From Limnobacter sp. MED105 (GTDB taxonomy: Bacteria > Pseudomonadota > Gammaproteobacteria > Burkholderiales > Burkholderiaceae_B), in the NCBI RefSeq assembly GCF_000170915.1, contig NZ_ABCT01000004.1, forward strand, positions 124,001-188,000: a DNA stretch of 64,000 nt. Reading direction: 5' to 3'. Shown piece by piece: positions 17,045 to 24,878 of the stretch. The position numbers and the translations under genes are program-made. The notes beneath the pieces are model-generated. The model searched no databases and was not told the DNA's origin. It worked only from the letters and a program-made list of their open reading frames with translations. Position 1 is the stretch's first letter. Each line of letters begins with the position of its first letter.

Positions 17045-17060
17045 ATTACAAATTTGTAAT
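17045..17060. promoter_or_regulatory. CopR/CusR-type operator, copy 1
   Basis: ATTACA-AATT-TGTAAT, a perfect inverted repeat with a 4-base spacer, about 109 bp upstream of the small secreted protein gene at 17169. The same 6-4-6 element occurs at 24108-24123 in the promoter region of the copRS-like genes, which makes this gene a likely member of the copper regulon. Confidence 0.65.
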
Positions 17061-17168
17061 TCAATTGAGAGGATCTGGTCATTCGCCCCTGCGTAAAGTG
17101 TGAGTCATGCCAACGCTTGATTGAAAGCAAAGGCAAAACCCAAACTGATACACTTAAGGAGAATTACC

Positions 17169-17477
17169 ATGAAAACACGTCAATTGATCGCATCCACAGT
17201 GTTTGCCATTTCCGCAACGCTTCCAGCTTTTGCCTTGGCCAGTGGCCCTACAGATCACGGTGATGGCACTGACCACGTGGCACTGATCAGCCAAGGCAAA
17301 CTGGCCACCCAAGCAACGGTGCTAAAAGAGTATCAACAAGCGGTAAAAGCAGATCAGTTCAACCCTCTGGCCGGAGATTCGACAGTGTTGGTACACGAAT
17401 TCGAATCGTCGAAGTCACGGGCTGAGGTACTGAGTGAGATCAAAAGCGTTGATCTCACAGAAGGCGATGCAAGCTAA
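17169..17477 (+). CDS. Small secreted DUF4148-like protein
   Basis: A 102-residue protein with a signal peptide (LIASTVFAISATLPAFALA) and a mature part containing GPTDHGDGTDH and a C-terminal SRAEVLSEIKS segment that recalls the SRxxVxxEL repeat of DUF4148 proteins. AAGGAGAA precedes the ATG at 17169; the upstream in-frame start at 17121 has no such site. A CopR-type box lies upstream. The product at 23684-24013 has the same layout and the same operator. Role unknown; periplasmic metal response is inferred. Confidence 0.72.
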   Translation: MKTRQLIASTVFAISATLPAFALASGPTDHGDGTDHVALISQGKLATQATVLKEYQQAVKADQFNPLAGDSTVLVHEFESSKSRAEVLSEIKSVDLTEGDAS

Positions 17478-17489
17478 TGAAGGGGTTAA

Positions 17490-17516
17490 GGGTTGGTGTT
17501 AATTCGCCGCCAACCC
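17490..17516. terminator. Hairpin between convergent genes
   Basis: GGGTTGG / CCAACCC, a 7-bp stem with a 13-base loop, in the 55-bp gap between the secreted protein gene and the patatin gene. The flanks are AT-rich but without a long T-run on either strand. Probably a bidirectional terminator. Confidence 0.5.
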
Positions 17517-17532
17517 GTGCATAATTAACAAA

Positions 17533-18525
17533 TCACTTCAGCAGTTTTTCAGCTTTCCGAAGTTTTTCTTTGGCTTCCAAATAACCTGTTTTAAATACCC
17601 AATGACGATCATTCAAACCCAGTTGACCAACATTGGTTAACTGAGGGGCGATGATCATTGTCGCCTGTAACATCTCCAGTTCTTTGATTCTAAAACTCGA
17701 TATCAAAAAGGTTTGAAACATCAAATCGGTAAGCGTAGAGACCTCAGCAAGCTCGGGGGGATACACCACGTCTACGGCAAGAATTGGAAGATCACTCAAG
17801 CGTTTTGCCGGAACTATCGGCAGTGGAGAACTGGCCTGACCATCGATGTAAAGACGGCCATTAATGGAAGGTGGCGTGAAGATACCTGGAATTGTTGAAG
17901 ATGCCCGCACTGCCTGGGCGACATCACCTGCATTAAAGACCACGGGACGACCTGTTTGGAGGTCTGTGGCCACTATGGCAATTGGTTTCGGGAGATCTTC
18001 AAATGTTTGAATGTCGAAATCCCTGCGCAATTGCCGTTCAAGAAACTGACCCGAAAAAACTCCAGCCTCGCCCTTTAAAACTGGCTGTCCCAGATTCGGT
18101 AACACGGGTACAAACAGATCACTGTTATTTAGTGATTCTGCACGTTGCATCATTTGATCGGCTGTATAGCCCAAGCCCCAGTACGCAGCCACGACAGCAC
18201 CCGCACTGGTGCCAATCACCATTCGGGGCTCAAGCCCCAATTCCTCCAGGGCTTTAAGAACTCCGATGTGGGCAAAGCCACGAACCCCTCCACCGGAGAG
18301 AACCAAAATAAAGCCCTCCTCCATTTTCTGTGTGCGGGTAGCACGCTCGGCGCTAAACCAAGGTTCCTTCTTTACTGTAACCGTTGGTTTGTGACTTTCC
18401 GGATGAACAAAATTTCCGACTGTTTGACAGGCGCAAAGCACCATTGCGGAACCCAGCAAACTCAACATCAATCCCAATTTACCCACAATGACCGATCCAT
18501 TGGGAAATCCAGGTTTACTTTGCAA
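17533..18525 (-). CDS. Patatin-like phospholipase, predicted lipoprotein
   Basis: A 330-residue patatin-domain protein. The N-terminus has a hydrophobic stretch ending in MVLCACQ, resembling a lipoprotein signal with Cys as the first mature residue. The serine hydrolase features are the oxyanion loop GGGVRG, the nucleophile elbow GTSAG and the catalytic Asp in YIDGQAS. The family cleaves acyl chains from lipids. The start is TTG at 18525 with AGGAGA upstream. It follows the CusF gene by 15 bp on the same strand, so it is probably the last gene of the copper operon. Confidence 0.85.
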   Translation of the reverse strand: MQSKPGFPNGSVIVGKLGLMLSLLGSAMVLCACQTVGNFVHPESHKPTVTVKKEPWFSAERATRTQKMEEGFILVLSGGGVRGFAHIGVLKALEELGLEPRMVIGTSAGAVVAAYWGLGYTADQMMQRAESLNNSDLFVPVLPNLGQPVLKGEAGVFSGQFLERQLRRDFDIQTFEDLPKPIAIVATDLQTGRPVVFNAGDVAQAVRASSTIPGIFTPPSINGRLYIDGQASSPLPIVPAKRLSDLPILAVDVVYPPELAEVSTLTDLMFQTFLISSFRIKELEMLQATMIIAPQLTNVGQLGLNDRHWVFKTGYLEAKEKLRKAEKLLK

Positions 18526-18540
18526 TGGTGCTTCTCCTGA

Positions 18541-18903
18541 TTACTGTTTCTTCTCGATGTGGGTGATGTTCATGTTTTGATCCACAGCAAAGAGAACATT
18601 GTCGCCCTTATTCAGGCCTTCCAGTTGCGCCGCCTCTTTGGCCGAGAAAACCATAGTCATAGGTGGCATTTGAAGGTTCTTGATTTCGCCATGCTTCAAG
18701 GTGACCTTACCAGTCTTCGGATCAATTTTTTTCACCTCGCCCTGCGTCATTTCCATGGTCTCGGACTGCTTCATCTGCATACCTTCCATGGACTTTTGCT
18801 CACCGGCTTTACTTGAATGGGAACCGTGATCTCCTCCGGCAAAGACCGAAGTCGAAATTGACAGCGCAACGATTGAAGCAAGTTTGATTAAATGGGTTTT
18901 CAT
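18541..18903 (-). CDS. CusF-like periplasmic copper-binding protein
   Basis: A 120-residue protein with a signal peptide (ASIVALSISTSVFAGG), a Met/His-rich linker (SMEGMQMKQSETMEM) and a CusF OB-fold domain: GEVKKIDPKTGKVTLKHGEI followed by MPPMTMVF, which holds the Cu(I)/Ag(I)-binding His and Met residues, and a final strand DNVLFAVDQNMNITHIEK. CusF proteins carry Cu(I) to efflux pumps. It resembles the product at 28510-28902. Confidence 0.9.
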   Translation of the reverse strand: MKTHLIKLASIVALSISTSVFAGGDHGSHSSKAGEQKSMEGMQMKQSETMEMTQGEVKKIDPKTGKVTLKHGEIKNLQMPPMTMVFSAKEAAQLEGLNKGDNVLFAVDQNMNITHIEKKQ

Positions 18904-18943
18904 GATTTTTTTCCTTTCAGTTTTTGTTAAGTCGGGTGTTTTT

Positions 18944-19474
18944 TCAAAATTGATCTTGATAGGTTTTCACTTCCGCATAAACAGAAGCGCTCCCATCCTT
19001 CTTCAGGAGTAATACCTGATACGGCATGAATTTGTTGCCATATTCCATGCCAGGAGAGCCAACTGGCATCGCTGGAACGGACAGGCCAAGTGAATCCTCG
19101 GGTGTTTCGTTCAGAAATTCCCTTATGTACTTGGCTGGAACATGGCCTTCAAACACAAAGCCATTCGCCGATACTCCTGTGTGACAGGATTGGTAATTGT
19201 TTTCGATACCGAACTGCGCCTTAATGCTGTCTAGGTCTTCGTGATTCGAATACTTCACGGAAAACCCCGATTTTTCCAAGTGTTTAATCCATTCGCCGCA
19301 GCAACCGCAGGTCGCTGTTTTGTGTACATGAATGGGTAAAACTTGATTGGCATCAGATTCTGTTGCAGCCACTGAGACTTTCTCAACAGTTGAGAAAGTC
19401 TCAGGTTTGATGGCAGCAAAAACACCCAATGCCAAAATTGCAGTTGCAATACCAACAAAAGCAATTCGCTTCAC
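18944..19474 (-). CDS. DUF411 metal-binding protein
   Basis: A 176-residue exported protein of the DUF411 family, which recurs in copper and silver resistance clusters. Motifs: HKTATCGCCGEWIKHL (thioredoxin-like CGCC) and NYQSCHTGVSANGFVFEGHV. A single N-terminal hydrophobic segment (FVGIATAILALGVFAAI) anchors or exports it. The start is GTG at 19474, overlapping the cupredoxin gene stop (GTGA). A periplasmic Cu-binding or thiol role is likely. Confidence 0.88.
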   Translation of the reverse strand: MKRIAFVGIATAILALGVFAAIKPETFSTVEKVSVAATESDANQVLPIHVHKTATCGCCGEWIKHLEKSGFSVKYSNHEDLDSIKAQFGIENNYQSCHTGVSANGFVFEGHVPAKYIREFLNETPEDSLGLSVPAMPVGSPGMEYGNKFMPYQVLLLKKDGSASVYAEVKTYQDQF

Positions 19475-19998
19475 TTTTCAGCTCCAGAGGATTTGGCTAC
19501 GCGCAGTGGTCCGCGCATACCTGCATCAAAGTGGCCTGCAATCAAGCAGGCAAACTCAAACTCGCCACTTCGGTTGAAAGTCCACACCATCTCAGTGGTT
19601 TTGCCCGGAGCCACATGTGCCATATAGGGCTCTTCATGCTCCATGTTTGGAAACTTCTTCATTAAGTCTGCATGCTCCAGGTTCTTGTCTTTTGTCCCCA
19701 GAACAAACTCATGCATCAGCTTTCCTTCGTTCTTGACAATAAACTTCACTGTTTCACCTTCCTTAAACTGCAAGGAGGATGGCTCAAAGCGCATGTTGTC
19801 GGACATCACGACTTTGACCGTGCGGTCTATCTTGGTCGGAGTGCCGGCAATGCCCCAAGCGGTTTGCTCAAGAACTGGCTGTGCATTGGAATCTGCCTTT
19901 TTATGCTCTTGAGTGCCGTGCGCCAATACGGCCACGGGCAATAAAAGCCCAGCACCAAGCAGCAGCGATAGAGAATGATTTGCGAACGATTTTTTCAT
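19471..19998 (-). CDS. Periplasmic cupredoxin
   Basis: A 175-residue protein with a signal peptide (LLLGAGLLLPVAVLAHG) and one cupredoxin domain. Type-1 copper ligands are visible as MHEF (His), then CLIAGHFDAGM (Cys, His, Met) near the C-terminus. The MRFEPSSLQFKEGETVKFIV strand region is typical of the plastocyanin-like CopI/PcoE-neighbour proteins in copper clusters. Coupled to the DUF411 gene and ten bases downstream of the multicopper oxidase gene. Confidence 0.9.
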   Translation of the reverse strand: MKKSFANHSLSLLLGAGLLLPVAVLAHGTQEHKKADSNAQPVLEQTAWGIAGTPTKIDRTVKVVMSDNMRFEPSSLQFKEGETVKFIVKNEGKLMHEFVLGTKDKNLEHADLMKKFPNMEHEEPYMAHVAPGKTTEMVWTFNRSGEFEFACLIAGHFDAGMRGPLRVAKSSGAEK

Positions 19999-20008
19999 GG
20001 TTGACTCC

Positions 20009-21424
20009 TTAGTGGCCGGAATGGCCTTGAGGTTTTCTGACCTTCAACTCGATTGTTTCCTGAGGTCGATTACTGGATTTCATGGCGGGCTTTCCCGCCT
20101 TGTCGGATGTTACGGGCTTGGGCATGTCTGGGCCTTCGTATTCAAAAGCCACGGTTTTGCTAGGATGTTTGTACCAACCGGGGTCTGAATAATCCCCAGG
20201 CTTTTGGTCTTTGCGCACTTTCAACATACTGAACATGCCGCCCATTTCCACTGAGCCAAACGGGCCATCGCCTGTCATCATGGGGATGGTGTTGTCGGGA
20301 ATCGGCATTGTCATCTCGGTCATGTCGGCCATACCCCGTTCACCCATCACCATGTATTCGGGAACGAGCCCTCGGGCTTTTTTCGTGATTCCCCGGTGAT
20401 CCACGCCGATCATGGTGGGAAGATCGTGTCCCATGGCGTTCATTGTGTGGTGGCTTTTGTGGCAATGAAAGGCCCAATCGCCTTCCTCATTGGCCAGAAA
20501 ATCAATCTGCCGCATTTGCCCAACGGCGATGTCGGTAGTCACTTCGGGCCAACGACTTCCTTTGGGTGTTGGGCCGCCGTCGGTGCCGCTCACCTCGAAT
20601 TCATGGCCGTGCAGATGAATGGGGTGATTGGTCATGGTCAAGTTACCAATTCGTATCCGAACCTTGTCGTTCTTTCGAACACACAAGGGCGAAATCCCGG
20701 GAAACACGCGGCTGTTCCAGGTCCACAAATTAAAGTCGAGCATCGTCATGATCTTTGGTGTGTACGCACCAGGATCAATGTCGTAGGCATTCAGCAGAAA
20801 ACAGAAATCTCGGTCCACGTTATCAATCAAGGGATGTTTGTTTTTGGGGTGAGTCACCCAAAAACCCATCATGCCCATGGCCATTTGCACCATCTCATCG
20901 GCATGCGGGTGGTACATGAAGGTACCGGGACGCTTGGCCTCGAACTCATACACAAAGGTTTTGCCGGAAGGAATGGCCGGCTGGTTCAGGCCTGCAACAC
21001 CGTCCATGCCATTGGGCAGGCGCTGGCCATGCCAGTGCACGCTGGTGTGCTCGGGTAGTTTGTTCGTCACAAAAATACGCACGCGATCACCTTCCACCAC
21101 TTCAATGGTGGGGCCTGGGCTTTGTCCGTTGTAGCCCCAAAGGTGAGCGACCATACCTGGTGCCATCTCACGCACCACGGGTTCCGCCACAAGGTGGAAC
21201 TCCTTCACGCCATTGTTCATGCGCCAAGGCAAGGTCCAGCCATTCAGGGTAACAACCGGGTTGTAAGGCCGCCCTGTGTTTGGGGTCAAAGGGTCCATGG
21301 TGTCCGGCGAGGTTTGAATGACGGGCTCGGGCAGCGCGGCCATGGCCACTTTGCTGACACTGGCTGCCGCCACTGCGCCACCGGCCATGCCGGCAAACTT
21401 AAAAAAATCTCTTCTGGAATTCAT
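20009..21424 (-). CDS. Multicopper oxidase (Tat-exported)
   Basis: A 471-residue periplasmic oxidase with a Tat signal (NSRRDFFKFAGMAGGAVAA). The four copper-binding boxes are present: SVHWHGQRLPNGMDG, MYHPHADEM, NHPIHLHGHEF and FHCHKSHHTMNAMGH. The final segment contains extra His and Met. It is shorter than the CopA at 29793 and lacks its Met-rich insert, so it is a separate subfamily. Expected activity: oxidation of Cu(I) or phenols coupled to O2 reduction. Between the TolC-type and cupredoxin genes in one operon. Confidence 0.92.
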   Translation of the reverse strand: MNSRRDFFKFAGMAGGAVAAASVSKVAMAALPEPVIQTSPDTMDPLTPNTGRPYNPVVTLNGWTLPWRMNNGVKEFHLVAEPVVREMAPGMVAHLWGYNGQSPGPTIEVVEGDRVRIFVTNKLPEHTSVHWHGQRLPNGMDGVAGLNQPAIPSGKTFVYEFEAKRPGTFMYHPHADEMVQMAMGMMGFWVTHPKNKHPLIDNVDRDFCFLLNAYDIDPGAYTPKIMTMLDFNLWTWNSRVFPGISPLCVRKNDKVRIRIGNLTMTNHPIHLHGHEFEVSGTDGGPTPKGSRWPEVTTDIAVGQMRQIDFLANEEGDWAFHCHKSHHTMNAMGHDLPTMIGVDHRGITKKARGLVPEYMVMGERGMADMTEMTMPIPDNTIPMMTGDGPFGSVEMGGMFSMLKVRKDQKPGDYSDPGWYKHPSKTVAFEYEGPDMPKPVTSDKAGKPAMKSSNRPQETIELKVRKPQGHSGH

Positions 21425-21443
21425 TGCTCTTACTCCAAATCTT

Positions 21444-22859
21444 TTAATGACCAGCAGCGGCTTCAGCCGCTGGACTCTGGGCGCCCATGGAAAGCTTTAC
21501 ATTGCTTGGACTGCCCATCAATGCAGCATCCAAGGCCAGTTGAGCTCGCAGAAAGTTCGCTGATGCGTCAATGGATGACTCGATGGAACGCACCTGGTTA
21601 CGACTGTCAGCAAGTAGCTCGAAAGTACCAATCAACATGCCGTTGTAACGCAGTGTGTTTTGCTCGGCCAAGGTATCAAGCATGGGAACCACCTCAGTTT
21701 GATAGTGCTTGGCAATGTCATAAGCTGTGCGGTAATTGGTGTAACTTTCCCGCAGGTTTGAATCGACATTCCTCATGACCGCCTCAAGCGTATTGGCCTT
21801 GGCCAGTAACTCCGCAGACAATGCATCTCGCCGCAAACCACCCCAATCGAACAGCGGCAATCGAATGTCCAGTTCAAATCCCTTTGGGTTGGTTTTGGAG
21901 CCAGAGTCTCTGTCGAATACAGAATCGCGGCGAATCCCAGCCTCAATGTCCACAAAGGAGCTCACGGTTTCAGCACCAGACACTTTCAGCGCCGCGTCGT
22001 AAGCTTGCTTGGCCATTTGAACATCCAGCCGCGAGGTGGCCTGTTTGGACACTTCTTCAGGCTTTTTCACAGTAGCGGGCAAGTCTGGCAAGCGATCTGG
22101 AAGTTTTAGCTCCTCAAATTGCTGTGCGTCCAGCCCAAGCACGCGAACCAGCTTTTCACGGGTAGATGTAGCCTCCTGACGTGCCATGGCCAAGCCAAGC
22201 GCAGCATCTGAATAAAACATTTGCTGACGAATACGTTGAATAATCGTAAAGTTGCCCACTTCTTCCATGCGTTTGGCCAATTCAGCACTCGCTTGTGCAT
22301 TCTCGAATACTTGCTCCGCATATTGCTGTTTTTGCAAGGCGACCACTGCATCAACCCAAGCTGAGCGCGCTTGAGCCACTTGCCCAATCACATCACCAGC
22401 TAACTGCAGTTGAGCTCGCTCAATTCGAAAAGTTGCAGCCTGTTGACGCCAAGGAAGCGTGATTAAATCCAACAGGCCAAAACTGAACAATCGCCCAATT
22501 TCAAGTTCATCTCCAACGGTAATTCGTTCAAAATTGAAAATTGGATTGGGGATTCGACCCGATTGGGCGGCCAATGCAGACTCGCTGTAACCCCGAGCCA
22601 ACAGCGCCTGAAATTCAGGGCTATTTACCAACATCAGCTCCACTGTGGAATTTAATCCGAGCGGGGTTTTCAACAACTCATCTGCTTGCGCGCGCAACTG
22701 ATTGCGCTGCTCATCGTTCAGAGCAAGAACCACTTTCTTGTCGGTCATGGACGCAGTGGTTTCATTCAGGTTGGCCATGGACTGATCCATGTTCACTGTG
22801 GCGCAGCCGGTCAAGCCTGCAATCGCTAAAGCAATTGCTGTGTATTTCAAAGTTCTCAT
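21444..22859 (-). CDS. TolC/OEP-family outer membrane channel lipoprotein
   Basis: A 471-residue outer membrane factor with a lipobox (AIAGLTGCAT). Two OEP repeats with long helices are visible, for example QARSAWVDAVVALQKQQYAE and SNLRESYTNYRTAYDIAKHY. Unlike CzcC or CusC it is not accompanied by an RND pump or membrane-fusion gene in this operon; its neighbours are a multicopper oxidase and small periplasmic copper proteins. The start overlaps the stop of the 109-residue Met/His-rich protein (ATGA). Confidence 0.88.
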   Translation of the reverse strand: MRTLKYTAIALAIAGLTGCATVNMDQSMANLNETTASMTDKKVVLALNDEQRNQLRAQADELLKTPLGLNSTVELMLVNSPEFQALLARGYSESALAAQSGRIPNPIFNFERITVGDELEIGRLFSFGLLDLITLPWRQQAATFRIERAQLQLAGDVIGQVAQARSAWVDAVVALQKQQYAEQVFENAQASAELAKRMEEVGNFTIIQRIRQQMFYSDAALGLAMARQEATSTREKLVRVLGLDAQQFEELKLPDRLPDLPATVKKPEEVSKQATSRLDVQMAKQAYDAALKVSGAETVSSFVDIEAGIRRDSVFDRDSGSKTNPKGFELDIRLPLFDWGGLRRDALSAELLAKANTLEAVMRNVDSNLRESYTNYRTAYDIAKHYQTEVVPMLDTLAEQNTLRYNGMLIGTFELLADSRNQVRSIESSIDASANFLRAQLALDAALMGSPSNVKLSMGAQSPAAEAAAGH

Positions 22860-23185
22860 CGGTGCCCCCCTTGGTGAGCTTCGCCGGGGCTCATGGGCTT
22901 TTTCATTTTGCTCATGTCATGCCCCATGCCGCCGTCCTGCATGGGTTGCTGGTCTTCACCACTTTTCAGGTATGGCTCACGGGCGTAATATTGCCAGCCA
23001 CCAATTTTCTCTACATTCTGATTGGCCCCCACCCAATCACGGTCGCCTTCTTTTGGCTTCCATGTTGAGTAATTCTCAAAAGCTGATTGATATTCAATCT
23101 GCAAACCTTCCGACTGGGCGTTTGCAAACCCTGTGCTTGCTGCGAGAATTGAACCCGCTAGCAACAACTGCATAGCCGTACGCAT
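22856..23185 (-). CDS. Small periplasmic protein with Met/His-rich tail
   Basis: A 109-residue exported protein (signal LLLAGSILAASTGFANA). The mature part has WKPKEGDRDWVGANQNV and WQYYAREPYLK and ends in a Met-, His- and Gly-rich tail (GGMGHDMSKMKKPM, then HQGGH) that could bind Cu(I) or Ag(I). No named family recognised, but such proteins recur upstream of the TolC gene in copper clusters. Coupled translationally to the TolC gene. Confidence 0.72.
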   Translation of the reverse strand: MRTAMQLLLAGSILAASTGFANAQSEGLQIEYQSAFENYSTWKPKEGDRDWVGANQNVEKIGGWQYYAREPYLKSGEDQQPMQDGGMGHDMSKMKKPMSPGEAHQGGHR

Positions 23186-23238
23186 ACACGTACCTCCACC
23201 AAATGAATTGAAATCAGTAAACGAAATTCAGAATTGGC

Positions 23239-23619
23239 TTAGGCCAGGATGGGCGGTCGGTAAGGCAGTGCCAGGTCGGCACTAGGCAGAATTGAAGAGA
23301 AAGGAACGGAGATGAGAAAGTTGGATTGAATCAAACCAACTTGAACAACTGGAAGGTCGAGCTTGGCTTTGTAAATGGCATCACAACTGCAGCAGGGCCT
23401 TTCATTGGACTCTTGATCGTCCGAACCAGCATGGTGAGCAGTTTGGTCTGACATGTGCTCGATGCAATGCTCGGACGAAAGCGATGAAGGACCCGACTCA
23501 TCCAGGGTTTGTTCGAAAGAACCGGTATGACATCCAACCATGACCGCAAGCGCCGTGCCCTGAAAAATGACAGAGGCGGCGATTGCAAACATCAACAGTG
23601 ATTTGATCACTTTGGTCAT
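23239..23619 (-). CDS. Small secreted Cys/His-rich protein (CopL/DUF2946-like)
   Basis: A 126-residue protein with a signal peptide, a mid-section with HCIEHMSDQTAHHAGSD and RPCCSCDA, and a proline-containing C-terminus (LPYRPPILA). The layout (leader, His/Cys cluster, short conserved end) recalls the small proteins at the head of metal operons such as CopL, CzcI and DUF2946 members. A firm family match cannot be made by eye. Second gene of the minus-strand copper operon. Confidence 0.65.
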   Translation of the reverse strand: MTKVIKSLLMFAIAASVIFQGTALAVMVGCHTGSFEQTLDESGPSSLSSEHCIEHMSDQTAHHAGSDDQESNERPCCSCDAIYKAKLDLPVVQVGLIQSNFLISVPFSSILPSADLALPYRPPILA

Positions 23620-23683
23620 GATTGTGCGGTTCAGTAATTAATCAAAAGAATAACATCGCTTTCATAGATGTCAAACCTTGGCA

Positions 23684-24013
23684 TTAGTTCGAGTTAGCCA
23701 GACGACGCTCTTCTGGGGTTTGGCTTTGTAATTCACGCAACACCTCCTGACGGGATTTTCCAGAGCGTGAGTTGCCCCAATCGCCATGTGTGGTCCCATC
23801 TCCGCTAGTTTCAGAACCGATGATGTTTGCGCTGTAACTGCGAAATCCCTTGTTGCCGTGTGACGCAGATTTCGCCGGATCTTTGAATCCCTGATGAGGT
23901 TCATAGACCGCGTCGCCTTTGCCCGGGTGGAAGGCAGCGTCTGCAAGGACCAATGAAGGTGCAGTAATGGCGAAGGTGGTAATCAGAACAGCGGCAATTT
24001 TAATATTTTTCAT
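23684..24013 (-). CDS. Small secreted DUF4148-like protein, head of copper operon
   Basis: A 109-residue exported protein (signal IAAVLITTFAITAPSLVLA). The mature part includes FHPGKGDAVYEPHQGF and a C-terminal SRQEVLRELQSQTPEER segment like DUF4148. It has the same architecture as the product at 17169-17477, and the same ATTACA-N4-TGTAAT box lies about 95 bp upstream. Probably the first gene of the operon that runs to the CusF and patatin genes. Function unknown. Confidence 0.72.
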   Translation of the reverse strand: MKNIKIAAVLITTFAITAPSLVLADAAFHPGKGDAVYEPHQGFKDPAKSASHGNKGFRSYSANIIGSETSGDGTTHGDWGNSRSGKSRQEVLRELQSQTPEERRLANSN

Positions 24014-24107
24014 GATGATCTCCCGATCGGTTCAAATTGGTGAGTTGTTCTTCCAAACTCATGACCACAGTTTAGTTAGGGACAACTGTCAGCCACCTTC
24101 CCGGTAC

Positions 24108-24123
24108 ATTACAAATATGTAAT
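24108..24123. promoter_or_regulatory. CopR/CusR-type operator, copy 2
   Basis: ATTACA-AATA-TGTAAT, a perfect 6-bp inverted repeat with a 4-base spacer, between the divergent minus-strand copper operon and the two-component genes. Its position and its recurrence at 17045 suggest it is the binding site of the response regulator encoded at 24181, giving autoregulation and activation of both directions. Confidence 0.7.
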
Positions 24124-24180
24124 CTTCACCAAATTCGGTGTGGTTATACTGGGCACCTGCATAACAACCACGAAAAGTCG

Positions 24181-24876
24181 ATGAAACTGCTTTTGATCGA
24201 AGATGACCTGCGACTGGCCGATTACCTAAAAAAAGGTCTGACCGAAGAAGGTTTTGTGGTCGATTTGGCGCGCAACGGAATAGATGGCTTGCATTTGGCC
24301 ACGCAGGGGCTATATGAAGTGATTATTCTTGATGGCATGTTGCCTGACATTGATGGTTTGGCCGTGTTAAGTGCACTGCGCCAATCAAAAAGTATTCCGG
24401 TACTGATGCTTACCGCCCGCGCCATGGTTGAGGACAGGGTAAGCGGTCTGAAGGCCGGTGCAGATGACTACCTGGTGAAACCCTTTGCGTTTGCCGAGCT
24501 GGTGGCCAGGCTTCACGCCTTGGGGCGCCGAACTTCAACAGTTGCAGCAGAAAGCCAAACAACTGTATTGACCTTGCTGGACCTGGAGTTGGATGCGGTG
24601 CGCCGCACGGCCAAACGCGGCGGCAAGGATTTGCGTCTAACGGCCAAAGAATTTTCATTGCTGTGGCTGCTGCTTCGCCGCAAAGGAGAAGTGATTAGCC
24701 GCACCGAAATTGCAGAACTGATTTGGGACATGCATTTTGACAGCGAAACAAATGTGATCGATGTGGCCATTCGCAGATTGAGGATCAAGCTGGACGACCC
24801 TTACGAAATTCCGCTGCTTCATACCATTCGGGGCATGGGGTATGTTCTCGAGATTCGGGCGCAGGGCAAGGAGTGA
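24181..24876 (+). CDS. copR: OmpR-family heavy-metal response regulator (CopR/CusR type)
   Basis: A 231-residue response regulator. Receiver domain: LLIEDDLRLADYLKKGL (acidic pocket), LDGMLPDIDG (phosphorylated Asp), LTARAMVEDRV and LVKPFAFAEL (Lys). The OmpR winged-helix output domain contains LTAKEFSLLWLLLRRKGEV and DVAIRRLRIKLDD with GMGYVLE. It overlaps the kinase gene and lies with a copper ATPase gene, so copper is the likely signal. Confidence 0.88.
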   Translation: MKLLLIEDDLRLADYLKKGLTEEGFVVDLARNGIDGLHLATQGLYEVIILDGMLPDIDGLAVLSALRQSKSIPVLMLTARAMVEDRVSGLKAGADDYLVKPFAFAELVARLHALGRRTSTVAAESQTTVLTLLDLELDAVRRTAKRGGKDLRLTAKEFSLLWLLLRRKGEVISRTEIAELIWDMHFDSETNVIDVAIRRLRIKLDDPYEIPLLHTIRGMGYVLEIRAQGKE

Positions 24877-24878
24877 CC

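Noticed and set aside
16948-17103. 51-codon ORF overlapping the DUF2971 stop (ATGA), with hydrophobic residues
   Set aside because: The CopR-type box at 17045-17060 falls inside it and it has no ribosome binding site of its own; it follows a broken gene. More likely the promoter region of 17169.
20396-21058. 220-codon plus-strand ORF opposite the multicopper oxidase gene
   Set aside because: Antisense to His/Met-rich conserved coding sequence; no family match or start signals.
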